Assembly (NCBI GenBank): GCA_905178155.1
Contig: CAJINV010000002.1
Location: 1,277,809-1,341,808 of the forward strand
Reading direction: 5' to 3'
DNA from: Amoebophrya sp. A120
Lineage: Eukaryota; Sar; Dinophyceae; Syndiniales; Amoebophryaceae
Length of the DNA stretch: 64,000 nucleotides
Both the position numbers and the translations under genes were made by a program. Below the pieces are notes generated by a model. The model had not been told where the DNA came from. It made no database searches and saw only the letters and a program-made list of their open reading frames with translations. Below, piece after piece: positions 45,876 through 57,500 of the stretch (its first letter is position 1; every line of letters starts with the position of its first letter).

Positions 45876-47225
45876 TTAATCGTGACCGATCTCCTCTTCG
45901 ATCTCCTCGATGCGGCGCTGCAGAGCGATGATCTGCTGGTGGACGGACGTCTTCTCACCCTTGAGGGTGGTCAGCTGCTGCTGCAATCGCACTATGAAAT
46001 GCAAAAGCATCGTACACGTACTAGTACAAATCGCATGACAAATTTCCTCAGCAACATGAGAAATAGAATTTGTAATGCAGCGGATTCAACGTGAGAAAGA
46101 AATTTGCAATGCATGACTGCGATTACTACGAGTACTATACTTTTGCACAGGATACGCACGTTCTCGGATTTCTGCAAGTTCGCCTGCACCCGGAACTCCT
46201 CCTCCATACGCTAGTTTGTCATGCGGAAATGGGTAGCATAGGGCTTTTTGTCATGCGCATTTTGCAATATGCTGGCATGCTTTCTTCCGTTGTACTTGTA
46301 CTAGTCGTCAAGCCAGTTGTGCAATACAGATACAGAACCTCTCTCTCGTATCCTAAATTCCGCATGACAGAGACAATCTGCTATGCTACAAACCCGTTTC
46401 ACCAAGATAGGGACGTCCGCGGCGAAGTAGCGCTTGATGTCACCGAGCTGCCCTTGGAGACTGAGTGGTTTGATTCATTGATTTGTTTACGTTTGTATTG
46501 CTGTGCTTCTATGCGGATTTATGCATGACAAAAAGTTTCTCATGTGGTAGATTATGCATGACAAAAAAATCTTCAACTCTAGTTCTATACCCATTCGACG
46601 AAGACAAGTTCTCGGACTTGATGGTTTATCCCGTGTAAAAACTTCCCCACCCCAGAATCAAATTGGTAAATCTGCATCACAAATCTCCAAGTTTTGGGAG
46701 TTATGCATGACAAGTTTCCCTCAATCTGTAGCGTAGTGCTGTTTCTGTTTAGCAAGGAGAGCAGCATCACAAAGACGCCTCCCTGCTTATCCCGTCAGCA
46801 TGACAAATCAAAGGAACACAACTAGAAATCAAATTCGAATTCCTCTCGTGCGGACGTGCATTACAGATTTTTCTGTAGATGCAAATCTGCATGACAACTA
46901 TGGGATGGGCACGTTTTTACTCAGGATATGGTTTCGAGTTGGTTCTTCTCGATGCCGATTTCTTCGTTTTGCATCTGCAGGGGGTATATCAAATGCAAAA
47001 GCCTCGTACTAGTAAAAATCGCATGACAAATCCCCTCAGCATGAAAAATGAAATTTGTAATGCGGATTTAGGTTAAGAAGGAGATTTCTAATGCATGACT
47101 GCGATTTTTACTACGAGTACGATACTTTTGCAGAGCATAAAGTAGGCCATATCCTGGACCTTTCCCTTCAACCCGGTGGACCGCTTGCGGTCGAACCCAT
47201 CGGTCTGGTACTGGGAGGCGTTCAT
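45876..47225 (-). CDS. small coiled-coil protein, 127 aa (6 exons, mixed intron types)
   Basis: Exons 47225-47140, 46981-46929, 46621-46591, 46460-46415, 46210-46155, 45987-45876 (384 nt). The protein starts MNASQYQTDGFDRKRSTG and is then almost wholly helical and charged (LQMQNEEIGIEKNQLETIK, EEEFRVQANLQKSENVRLQQ, LQRRIEEIEEEIGHD at the end), with clear heptads. Introns 1, 2 and 5 are introners (families 2, 3 and 2). Introns 3 and 4 are GT-AG. Small exons of 31-86 bp make it nearly invisible to single-exon prediction. The compact, non-repetitive sequence suggests a conserved structural protein, perhaps cytoskeletal, but I cannot name the family. Confidence 0.83.
45993..46154. mobile_element. 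introner, family 2 (162 bp)
   Basis: Ends TATGAAATGC / GCACAGGATA; duplication CGCAC. Confidence 0.95.
46211..46414 (-). other. GT-AG intron (204 nt) with introner-like body
   Basis: On the minus strand it runs from GTCCCTATC to CAAACTAG and joins GCG-GAC to CGT-ATG in phase 0. It carries GCATGACAAA motifs typical of introners but no inverted ends or duplication. Confidence 0.8.
46461..46590 (-). other. GT-AG intron (130 nt) with introner-like body
   Basis: On the minus strand it runs from GTATAGAACTAG to CCACTCAG, joining AAT-GG to T-CTC-CAA in frame. TTTTGTCATGCAT motifs are present inside. Confidence 0.8.
46627..46928. mobile_element. introner, family 3 (302 bp)
   Basis: Ends TATCCCGTGT / CTCAGGATA, core AAAAACTTCCCCACCCC; duplication TGGTT. 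Confidence 0.94.
46987..47139. mobile_element. introner, family 2 (153 bp)
   Basis: Ends TATCAAATGC / GCAGAGCATA; border repeats GGGTA versus AAGTA. Confidence 0.88.
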
Positions 47226-47648
47226 TTTGATAGTGGTTTTTGTTTTCAAAAAATGAAAACAACCGGTTTATTTCCCCTTCCTTCAAGAAAAAAAATCTGC
47301 TGGATTTTTGGTGATGATGATGATTAATTTTGAGATGTTTTATGATTTTGAAATCACTTCCAACGTGGGGGACCTCAACGTAGTGATGGTCAACTACTAA
47401 GGCTAAGCGGGCACATCAAATTGCACTTACTATTAAACCAGGACTTCTACTTGCCTTACGAAGAAGGGGGCGCATGCACAACTAGCTAATGTTGGGGGGA
47501 CGATAAATATTCTTATTCGCACAAAAAACACGACCCACCGACATTCTTCATTCCTGAAGACATTGACGTTTATTCCTCACAAAAATCCTCGTATCCAGTA
47601 GATCGAGTGCTACTCTCTACGTACGGCTTGGCTTGTACGTACAATCCC

Positions 47649-48304
47649 CTTAAGGTTGGATTCGCTCCCGCTCAGCAAAAATTATGCAAAACAACCATAC
47701 CGGACGGCACCAACTCCAACAACTAAGCACCCAGGAGGCAAATTAGCATGACAGATTTGCATAGGAAAAAGCAAAAGCGATTATGAGAGCGAATATTTTC
47801 ATGTGTGGGTTCTTGCGGTCTGCTGGTGGTGAACGTCTTCACCTATCGCCTTAAGCACCGGCCTAAACCTGCACCCCGTTTGCCGACAGGGTGCAGATCG
47901 ATCATGATCCGCGGCTCCAGCCCTGAGTAATTCGCATAAAGAAAAAGTAAAAGATCCTAAAGACTCAGCGCATGTTCCTAGCGTAGAACTCATCTCTCAT
48001 TGGCATTTTCACTCGCGGATTCTCTCCTGGAACAAACTCTACCAATGCAATACAAAGCAAGTTTTTTCCCCTTGTGCTAAGTTCTTCATGTGCTTTGTGA
48101 GATGCTTTGCATTTTTCAAAAAAGATAATTGTAACTTGGAGAGAGCTTCAGCCTGACTCTTATCCATGTGCAAAATCTACCTTTGTAGGACTCTCAAACT
48201 GGACTCTCGAGAAAAGAGGGCACAACCAGACGCATGCAGAATGTACTCTCAGGTGCAAAAGGACAGGAATTTTCTGTCAACCATGAATAGAAACATAGAA
48301 ATAA
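47649..48304. repeat. 656-bp exact duplicate, left copy
   Basis: As far as I can read it is identical to 48322-48977. It ends directly at the 17-N gap. Confidence 0.9.
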
Positions 48305-48321
48305 NNNNNNNNNNNNNNNNN
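48305..48321. other. assembly gap (17 N)
   Basis: A run of N separates two identical segments. Confidence 1.
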
Positions 48322-48977
48322 CTTAAGGTTGGATTCGCTCCCGCTCAGCAAAAATTATGCAAAACAACCATACCGGACGGCACCAACTCCAACAACTAAG
48401 CACCCAGGAGGCAAATTAGCATGACAGATTTGCATAGGAAAAAGCAAAAGCGATTATGAGAGCGAATATTTTCATGTGTGGGTTCTTGCGGTCTGCTGGT
48501 GGTGAACGTCTTCACCTATCGCCTTAAGCACCGGCCTAAACCTGCACCCCGTTTGCCGACAGGGTGCAGATCGATCATGATCCGCGGCTCCAGCCCTGAG
48601 TAATTCGCATAAAGAAAAAGTAAAAGATCCTAAAGACTCAGCGCATGTTCCTAGCGTAGAACTCATCTCTCATTGGCATTTTCACTCGCGGATTCTCTCC
48701 TGGAACAAACTCTACCAATGCAATACAAAGCAAGTTTTTTCCCCTTGTGCTAAGTTCTTCATGTGCTTTGTGAGATGCTTTGCATTTTTCAAAAAAGATA
48801 ATTGTAACTTGGAGAGAGCTTCAGCCTGACTCTTATCCATGTGCAAAATCTACCTTTGTAGGACTCTCAAACTGGACTCTCGAGAAAAGAGGGCACAACC
48901 AGACGCATGCAGAATGTACTCTCAGGTGCAAAAGGACAGGAATTTTCTGTCAACCATGAATAGAAACATAGAAATAA
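48322..48977. repeat. 656-bp exact duplicate, right copy
   Basis: It begins directly after the gap. Both copies start CTTAAGGTTGG and end AGAAATAA. An unresolved contig overlap is more likely than a real tandem copy. Confidence 0.9.
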
Positions 48978-49095
48978 CGATGCAAAAATAGAAATGTAGT
49001 CACAGACTGAGAACGCATTGCACTTTGTGCCCGAACAGCGAAATTGACATCTTGATGAATTCGCTCACGCTTAAGGTTAGATTCGCTCACGCTCA

Positions 49096-49190
49096 GCAAA
49101 AATTATGCAAAACAACCATACCGGACGGCACCAACTCCAATACGCACCCAAGAAGCAGATGACTATACGACAAATATTAGTAGCTAGCAG
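49096..49190. repeat. direct repeat, left of gene fragment
   Basis: It starts GCAAAAATTATGC and matches 50307-50400. The first ~45 bp also occur at about 47688 and 48361. Confidence 0.85.
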
Positions 49191-49205
49191 ACGCGTGTTT
49201 GTACG

Positions 49206-50300
49206 CTTCATGCGCTCGTTTTCTGGAGTGGAATAATTATTGTTGTTCGATGATGTTGTTGTTGGGACTTCTGCATCACAAATCATCTTGTCGTCGTCCC
49301 CATTTACAACGTCGTTATGCATTTCGTAGTCCTCATCCTCCGCCGTTTCCTCCTCGAAGGGCGAGGAGGTGTTATCCTCGTTCTCTTTTTCTTGTTTGCT
49401 TCCCTCGGCCGCAGGTTCGCTACTAGCAGCTATGCCTGCTGACGCACCCAAAGTAGAACACGACCCCGAGTTTTGGTTTTCGTTTTCCGTTGCAGAAGTC
49501 TTCCCCTGTTCCTGTTGCACGAGGTCCTTTTTCATATTCTCTGCGGTTAACGGTGGGATCGGCGGTCCGGGAGAGCCTGCTTTTCTACTCCCGGTAGCTG
49601 TTGTGTCCTCTTGCTTGATGACAGAGGTGGAACAGTCGGTGCCAGTTGCTGAATTGTAGTTCTCGTGATGCAGTGGGTGACTCGCTTTGAAGTAGAAGTC
49701 CTCCTCCTGTTCTTCATTTATCTCCGAGGGTTTTTCTTGATCCGGCTCCTCAGAAGCAGCAGCCTGCTCGTTCTCGATCTCGCCATGGTCGATAATGAAC
49801 TCATCGGGATCACCGGGGTCGGTTTTCACTTCATCCTCCTCATCCGACAATGCTGCAACTTCTCGGTCGGTTTTGTTTTCCATTTCCTCATCCTCCTCTT
49901 CGTTGTAAAACATTCTAATGTTGTTCGCCCCGCACCGCACGGCGACCTTCTGGTCAATGTCGTCAAAGTCCTCGGCGTCGTTCGGATTTGTACCTGCTAA
50001 GCCCTTCAGCGACATAGTGTTGTTGAAATTCAAACCCTGGGTCGAGTTGAACATGGGGTTGGGGGAAGAATCGGAATTATCGTCGCCGAAGTCGAAATCA
50101 TCCGGGTTAAAATTGTTGTTGTGGGTACAGCCATCCGGTGCAGCACCTTCAGCGCCTATTCCCTCTGGATGATTCTTCTCCATAAATTCCGCCATCATCT
50201 CCTCATCGCTATTGGGAGAAATGGATTTGTTGTCACCATCATCTACTTCCGCATCACAAACTTTGTGATCCCCACGACTCATCATGATCTCCTCGTTTGT
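49206..50300 (-). pseudogene. partial duplicate of the acidic exon of the 2,519-aa gene
   Basis: It aligns with 52760-53880 of the large gene, from TNEEIMMSRGDHKVCDAE through the acidic region to NNNYSTPE, then loses homology. Differences include several in-frame indels and substitutions, but no frameshift over 1.1 kb. The open frame (443 codons, 50408-49077) runs into both flanking direct repeats. These would add hydrophobic ends (LLYSHLLLGCVLELV; RIVICFLGAYWSW). It lacks the first part and all later exons of the parent, so it is most likely a non-functional or neo-formed fragment. The maintained frame means expression cannot be excluded. Confidence 0.75.
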
Positions 50301-50306
50301 TCGTTC

Positions 50307-50400
50307 GCAAAAATTATGCAAAACAACCATACCGGACGGCACCAACTCCAATACGCACCCAAGAAGCAGATGACTATACAACAGATAGTAGCCGGATGCG
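50307..50400. repeat. direct repeat, right of gene fragment
   Basis: Same unit and orientation as 49096-49190, so the duplicated gene piece sits between two copies. Confidence 0.85.
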
Positions 50401-50408
50401 TGTGCCAC

Positions 50409-51514
50409 GCTTCATCATGCGCTCTCGTCTTCATTCAACAGAGCTACGAAAAACAACACGGCGACGAAGCACAGCACATCTCTTCACTCTGGTTGTCTTC
50501 TACTTCACCTCCGAACACCCTGTCGGTGATGTTGAAGTAGTCGTCGTGTATCTTTCTATCTAGCACAGGGTCATACGTTGAGTGAGCTAAGGTTCTCAAC
50601 TGGAAGATGTTATTACTACTGAAGTAGACTCTGTAGAAGCTGTCTTAGCTCATAAAAAGTCAGAATATCGAAGAAGACGATGACATTTTTTGTTAAAATT
50701 TCGTTGGTTGTCAAACATATGTACAGCATACAGGTACTGCTTTTATTTCGGAAATTGGATGGCAACGGCATCTTCTTGCGCGGTCGCAATCTGGTAGAAG
50801 TAAGCGCTCTACTGCTTTTTTTCCTGCGAATTTAGAAACTGAAACGAAAATACCGGTTGATGGATTCTACAATTGGTAAACATTTAGAAGCGTGTCAGTA
50901 CGACCAGGCAGTCGCAGTGACAACAAGCATACTACATTTTTCTGCAAACATGGTAACGGAATAACGTAAACACGTATGCACTAGCACTATCTCAACAGGA
51001 TTGGATGTGCTGCATGCTGTCCACTTGAAAAAATTCTTCAGTCAGTTTGAATAAACCGCTTCTTTATGTGCAATAATATTATCCGAAACTAATTTCTAAC
51101 ATGAACACTGTAATCTTGTTTTGATGTCATACGATTGAACTAAAAGCGAGCTGCTGTTGCTCTCGTGGTGCTGGCTCTTGTAATGCAGCCTTTGCATTAC
51201 AGATGCAGCTACCTATGCGGTACTAGCGGTATAGAAAGCGTACTTATCATCTTCGGCATTGAATGATCTTATTTCTCTTTAGAGTGAAAGCCTACGGCAT
51301 AGTGCTTCGGTAAAATTATCTCATAGATGGAAAAAGCTACGGCTTTGATTGAAATTATTGAACAATAGATACTCTACTGACCCTGCTAGTACTATGTTGT
51401 TACAGTAGTAGCATTTTGTCTGATGCATTTTTTTCTCGTGGTCCACTGATTGCTATTTCTTCAAAGGAACCAATCCCAACCCGATGGTCCCACGACCACT
51501 TTCTCATTCTGGAT
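50409..51514. other. intergenic
   Basis: AT-rich sequence with no supported feature, between the gene fragment and the 3' end of the large gene. Confidence 0.5.
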
Positions 51515-54500
51515 TTATTTGTTTCCACCAGAATTCGATGAAACGCCCTTGCTGCTCCCCTGCTTACTACTCCGCCTTGCCTCCAATTCCTTCTGGTAGA
51601 TTTTCATCGCGGTACTGACCGTCGAGTCCGAAAACAGGTCCAGCACCGTCGCAGAGGGGTTCTGCAGTTGCATCTTCTTGAACCGCGTATGAGGGTGCAC
51701 AACTCCCCCTCCCATTCATTTGTCATGCAAAACCCCAAATCCAAGTGCTTCGACTTCCCTGTGCTGGCACTGTTTGCATCACAGATTCTTCCGGAAGCCC
51801 AAACAGTACTTCTACACTAGGTGCATGAATTTGTCATGTACAGGCTCCACGTGTAGTGGAGGTGGTGTTTGTACTTATTGCTGTTCATGCAATACAAATG
51901 AGGAGAGGGGGAGCTGTGCACATTCATACCGCGCCTGCCAGCCCCAGAATTCCTGGATGCAGGACCGTTTTTCCACTAGTTTTTTATGGAAGCGTCAGGT
52001 TTGAAATCGACAAAGTTGAAATGATTTGTCATGCATAAAATGGTTACCAGTTGGAAGACCAATTTCCAAGCGGCGCATGACAAATTTTCGGAGTACGGGA
52101 ATCCAATTTGTCATGCTGTTTGGGCACAGAAGACTGCTTTTGTCATGCTCCTTTAGCAGCTCTATGCCAAACTTTAAATAGGCTCACAATCTGCCTCACT
52201 TGCCATCCCGGCAAGACAGGCACTTCATGCCTTGCACTTTATGCATTACAAACTATTTCAACTCTGACGATTTCAATCCTGACGCTTCCATATTTTTCCA
52301 AGCGGTCGTAAAGCGGTTTCGGGATGGAATTGGAGATGTTCGTTGGTGTTTGCTTGATGTCCGCTGAATCAGCATCGCTTTTCCTGGTTCCCCCATCACC
52401 AGCTTCTGCCATTTCTTCGTCTTTCGGAGAAGAAGATGAAGCAGCTGCACCAACTCCAGCTGTTCCACCGCCGGGGGATCCGACAGGAAGTGGTGGGGGC
52501 GGCGGGGGTAACAAATTGCTATTGTTTCTTGTTCTCACTCCACCGCCATAATTCGTCCCACACCCATTCGCCGGCACATGATTTTGATTACTACTATTGC
52601 AAATCGTTTGCGCCAAGTGGTCCAGCAAATCCACATATGCCCCGGTGCCCTCCTGCTTCAGCCACTTGTGCGTCACGATTTTGGAGTGCAGTCTGCTCCT
52701 CTTCTTCGGTTTCGGTTTGAATTTCAAATCCAAAATGGTTTCGGAGGTGCGAATGCTGGGGGAATCCTCGCTTTCTGGGGTGGAGTAGTTATTGCTCGCT
52801 GGATCTTGATCTTCTTGCTGTGCGTCAGCAATAATCTCCGCATTTACATCGTTATGCATTTCGTAGTCCTCATCCTCCGCCGTTTCTTCCTCGAAGGGCG
52901 AGGAGTTGTTAATATCCTCGGTGTCTTTTTCTTGTTTGCTTCGGCTTCCCTCGAACGCAGGTTCTACTTGTTCATGTGCGGGGTCGCTACTAGCAGCTGC
53001 GCCTGCAGCTGACGCACCACCCAAAGAACCCGACCCTGGGTTCTTGTCGTTTTCCGTTGCAGTGGTCTTCCCCTGTTCCTCTTGCACGACGAGGTCCTTC
53101 CTCATATTCTCCGCGGTTAACGGCGGGATCGGCGGTCCGGGAGAGCCTGCTTTTCTACTCCCGCTAGCTGTTGTGTCCTCTTGCTTGATGACAGAGGTGG
53201 AACAGTCGCCGCCAGTTGCTGAATTGTAGTTCTCGTGATGCAGTGCGTGACTCGCTTTGAAGTAAAAGTCCTCCTCCTGTTCTTCATTCAGCTCCGAGGG
53301 TTTTTCTTGTTCCGGCTCCTCAGAAGCAGCAGCCTGCTCGTTCTCGATCTCGCCATGGTCGATAATGAACTCATCGGGATCGCCGGGGTCTGTCTTTACC
53401 TCGTCCTCCTCATCCGACAATGCTGCAACTTCTCGGTCGGTTTTGTTGTCGCTTTCCTCCTCCTCCCCCTCCTCGTTGTAGAACATTCTAATGTTGTTCG
53501 CCCCGCACCGAACTGCGACCTTCTGGTCTACGTCGTCAAAGTCTTCGGCGTCGTTCGGATTTGTACCTGCCAAGCCCTTCAACGACATAGTGTTGTTGAA
53601 ATTCAAACCCTGGGTCGAATTAAACATCGGGTTGGGGGAAGAATCGAAATTATCGTCTCCGAAATCGAAATCATCCGGGTTAAAATTGATGTCGGGTGCA
53701 CCTGCTGCACCAGAATTATCGCCGTTTATGCAGCTCTCGGGATGATTCTTCTCCATAAATTCCGCCATCATCTCCTCATCGCTATTGGGAGAGATGGATT
53801 TGTTGTCACTATCATGCTCTTCCGCATCACAAACTTTGTGATCCCCACGACTCATCATGATCTCCTCGTTTGTCCGCAGCAACTGTCTCGTCTGCTTCTG
53901 CAACTTCTTCAGAAATTCCCCCTTGGTCGTTTCGTCCTCCAAATCCTCGCCGAATTTGATGATTTTCTCGTTGTCTTGCTGCTCCATATGAAGTGCAAAA
54001 GTATCGCAGCACTCGTATAAACGCATTACAAATTTTCTCAGCATGAGAAATAAAATTTCTCATGCGGATGTACCTTAGGAAGAAGATTTGTCATGCATAT
54101 TTGCAATTACTACGAGTACGATGCTTTTGCATTCATTGCATATTCCAACAGTTGCTGCAATTTCAGCGGGTCATCGCCGGTCAAGGGTTTGAACAACGGG
54201 TGGGTTCTTTGCTGCGGGACCGTGATGAGTGTATTGTCGACCTGTTCAAGTAGCGGGATCAGGTCCTCCACGATTTCCTTTCCGTCTAATGGAGGTGCTG
54301 CGCCGTCTAGTACTTCTACTTCATCAGAAGCTGCTGCGTTGTTGTTGACCACGGGTGCTGCTGCTGCTGGTGCAGCTCCTTCTTCTTGTAGCTCTGGCTC
54401 CTCGACGTCCCCACCGCTCGGAGGTGTTGACTTCGCGTTTTTACTCCTCGAATTCTTCCTCGGCGACCAAGGGTCGGGGTTGTTATCGTCGTCGTCTTCC

Positions 54501-57500
54501 TCTTCGGACGATTTTTGCTTTTTGTCAACATCCCCATCCTCGGGCGAAGGGTGCTCATCTGGGATTTTGTCAACATCATCTCCTGCCCAATCTTCCGGTC
54601 GTGGATTCTTGTCACCGTCCTGATCAACCCACTGCTTCAATTCATCCAGTTCTGAGCCCACCGCAGAATCCACCGTGTTCTCGGCGAAACTGGTTAGGGT
54701 GTTGTTGTTTTCCAAATCTTCATCATCCGACGCGGAAGTTGGTTGCTTGACGTTGAGATTCCGCTCTTCTTCCATCACCGCGTTATTCTCGTCACACGGA
54801 GAACCGAAATCATCGTCGTGGTCTTCGTCGTCCTGATAAATTAAAATTGTCGAAGATTTTTTATGGTGTTCTTGTATTTTCCACATGACAGATCGGACTC
54901 CTACGTCAGGCATGACAAGATACTAGTCTTCAGGAAAGCAACGAATTCTATTCAGCTAAAGTACCCTTTCCAGCAGCCCAAATGCGTGATCCTTCGAGGA
55001 TGCATTCTCATCCCCGGTTGAGCCAGTCTCCTTTATTTCCCCATGATCGGCTTCCTCGGTTTCCTCCTTCGGCTCCAGAAAATCTTCGATGTTCAAGTCC
55101 TGGTCCATATCGTCAATCACCAAATCCTCCCCGACTTCCGTAACGTTCGGCGACCCGCAGTCTTCAAATTTGTCGCTATCCTCCTCTTCCAGCAAATCCG
55201 CGAGCTGCATCCGTTGCTGCCCCGCGCACCTTTCCAGGCACTTATGCTGCTTTAGCAGTTGGATCAACTCCTCGCACACGTTGGAAAGTGTGTGAATGTG
55301 CACAACTCTCCCTCCCCCTCATCTGTCATGCAAAATGCAGAATCGAGGCTGTGCCGCTTAGCACTGTTTGCATGACAAGTTCTGGCAGCCCAAATGGCAC
55401 GGCAACAATCCTGTGCAAACTTGTCATGCAAAACATGTATTCTCGCTGGCGCTTGTATTGCCGTTCATGCTATACAAATGAGGGGGCGGGGCAGATATGC
55501 ACTGTCATAAAATTCCTGGTCGTTGTAGATCACTTCGTTAAACTCCACGTAGTCCTCGATCGCCTTTTCGAACACCTCTGGTAAAATCTGCCGCTGCAAT
55601 TCGTAGCTCCCATAGGTCGTCAACAGTTTGAACAGCTGTGTCAAATAGTTGTGCGCGGTTTGGTTCCGCTTCGTCGTTTGGTGGTACCACAGCCGCTATC
55701 AAATGCAAAAGCATCGTACTCGTATAAATGCATTACAAACCTCCTCCGCATGAGAAATAAAATTTGAAATGCGGACTTACTTTGACAAAGGAATTTGTAA
55801 TGCAGGATTGCAATTACTACGAGTACGATACTTTTGCACAGGATAGCCGCCATCGCTGCCAAATTTCGATCGGAATTCTCTCCAGAATGTTCGGCTCTCG
55901 CCGCAAAGGTTTTGATGTTGCAGGTGCTCCAGTTACCGGATCGATTTCAGCGGTGCTGTTTGTGTTCGTCGTTGTCCCGCCTCCGAGAAGACTATCCGCA
56001 CTGTGATGCACCCCTTCTTGCAACAACGAGCTCTCCCTCTCCCTCCTCATCCGTTCATGTTCCATTAAACTTATCCCCGGCGGTGGTGGCGTCCCCGGAC
56101 TGTTGAAAGCGGAATGTAACCGCTGCTCTTCCTGTTCCTCTTCCAAAATGATCTTCGCCGTGCTGGCGATCAATCGCAGCATCGAAGTGACGTAGGAACC
56201 TAGTCTCACGGTAGGTTTCTCGTTGTCCGATTTATTGGAAGAGCTGTAGCCGGTCTTCTGGGACGAACTGGTGGACGATTTGGAAGACGATTTGGAGCTG
56301 GAGGTCGAATTTGAATTGCTGTTGGAGTTCAGGTTCAAAACGCAGTTTTTCTCGTCGTTGTTTCCTGGGATTGAGTCCTGCGATGCAGTCGGTTTCATCC
56401 CCGATAACCGGAACTCACAGGTCGGATCTGACGGTTCAATTGTCACAGGCTGTACAACTTCTGCAGAGGACGACACAGATGATACTCCTATCGGCGGTAA
56501 CTGAATAGCCCCGACCTGCACGGCGGTCGAATTCACCGAGGTTAATGTTGGCGACCCGCCCAACAAACCAGAAACGTCTGGAATGATCGGGCTCGCGGGG
56601 TAAAATGCGTTGAACTTTTCAAAGCTCCTATCTGGTTGCTTGTAAATCCACTTGTGCAGCAACTCTTCAAAGCAGTACTTTTTCGCGAAACTGCTGTCCA
56701 TCTGGAGTAAAATCTCAATACACCGCAACGCGTCCCAGCAGTAGTCTTTGTTCTCGTTGGAAACGCAGCAGGAGAGGAACGTGAACAGGTCCGCTTGGGT
56801 ATCCTGAGCAAAAACGTCCCCACCCCAGAGTTGTCATGCAAATGGGCAATGACAGGAACATGTGTAATGCGCAGCGGCATGAGAGGCATTACCAACCGCG
56901 TTTTGGAATTTGTAATGCTGTAAACAGGATGAGAAAGTGGCTTTCTCATGCGGTTCCCTTGACAACCAGCACGACACTACAGAGGGAAACTTGTCATGCA
57001 CAGCTTCCAAAAGTTGGAGATTTGTGCTGCTAGATTCCCAACTTTACTATGGGGTGGGGACGTTTTTGCTTAGGATATTGGGCAACTAAAGTCTGGATGA
57101 AGGTCAACACGCAGGACTCCCGGGATTTCGGCATTTTTTCCAAATTATGAACTGCAAAAGTATCGTACTGGTACTCGTACTACTTAATTGCAAATACGCA
57201 TGACAAATCTTCCTGCTAACGTAAAACAGCATTACAAATTCGATCTTTCTTCTTGCCAAAAACAAAATTTGTAATGCAATTCATACTAGTACGTTACTTT
57301 TGCAATGCATACAAATGCTCTAGGACTCGGAGGAGAAAGGTCATGAAGTGGGGGATGTATCCAGTGCAAAAGTATCGTACTCGTATAAATGCATTACAAA
57401 TTTCCTCAGCATGACGAAGAAAATTTGTAATGCGGATTTGCCTCAAGAAAAAGATTTTTAATGCATGCCTGCAATACGAGTACGATACTCTTGCACAGGA

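Larger units (their letters stand above)
47226..49076. other. intergenic, contains assembly gap
   Basis: It holds the exact duplication around the N gap. No gene is supported; the same spurious 64-codon frame appears in both copies. Confidence 0.6.
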
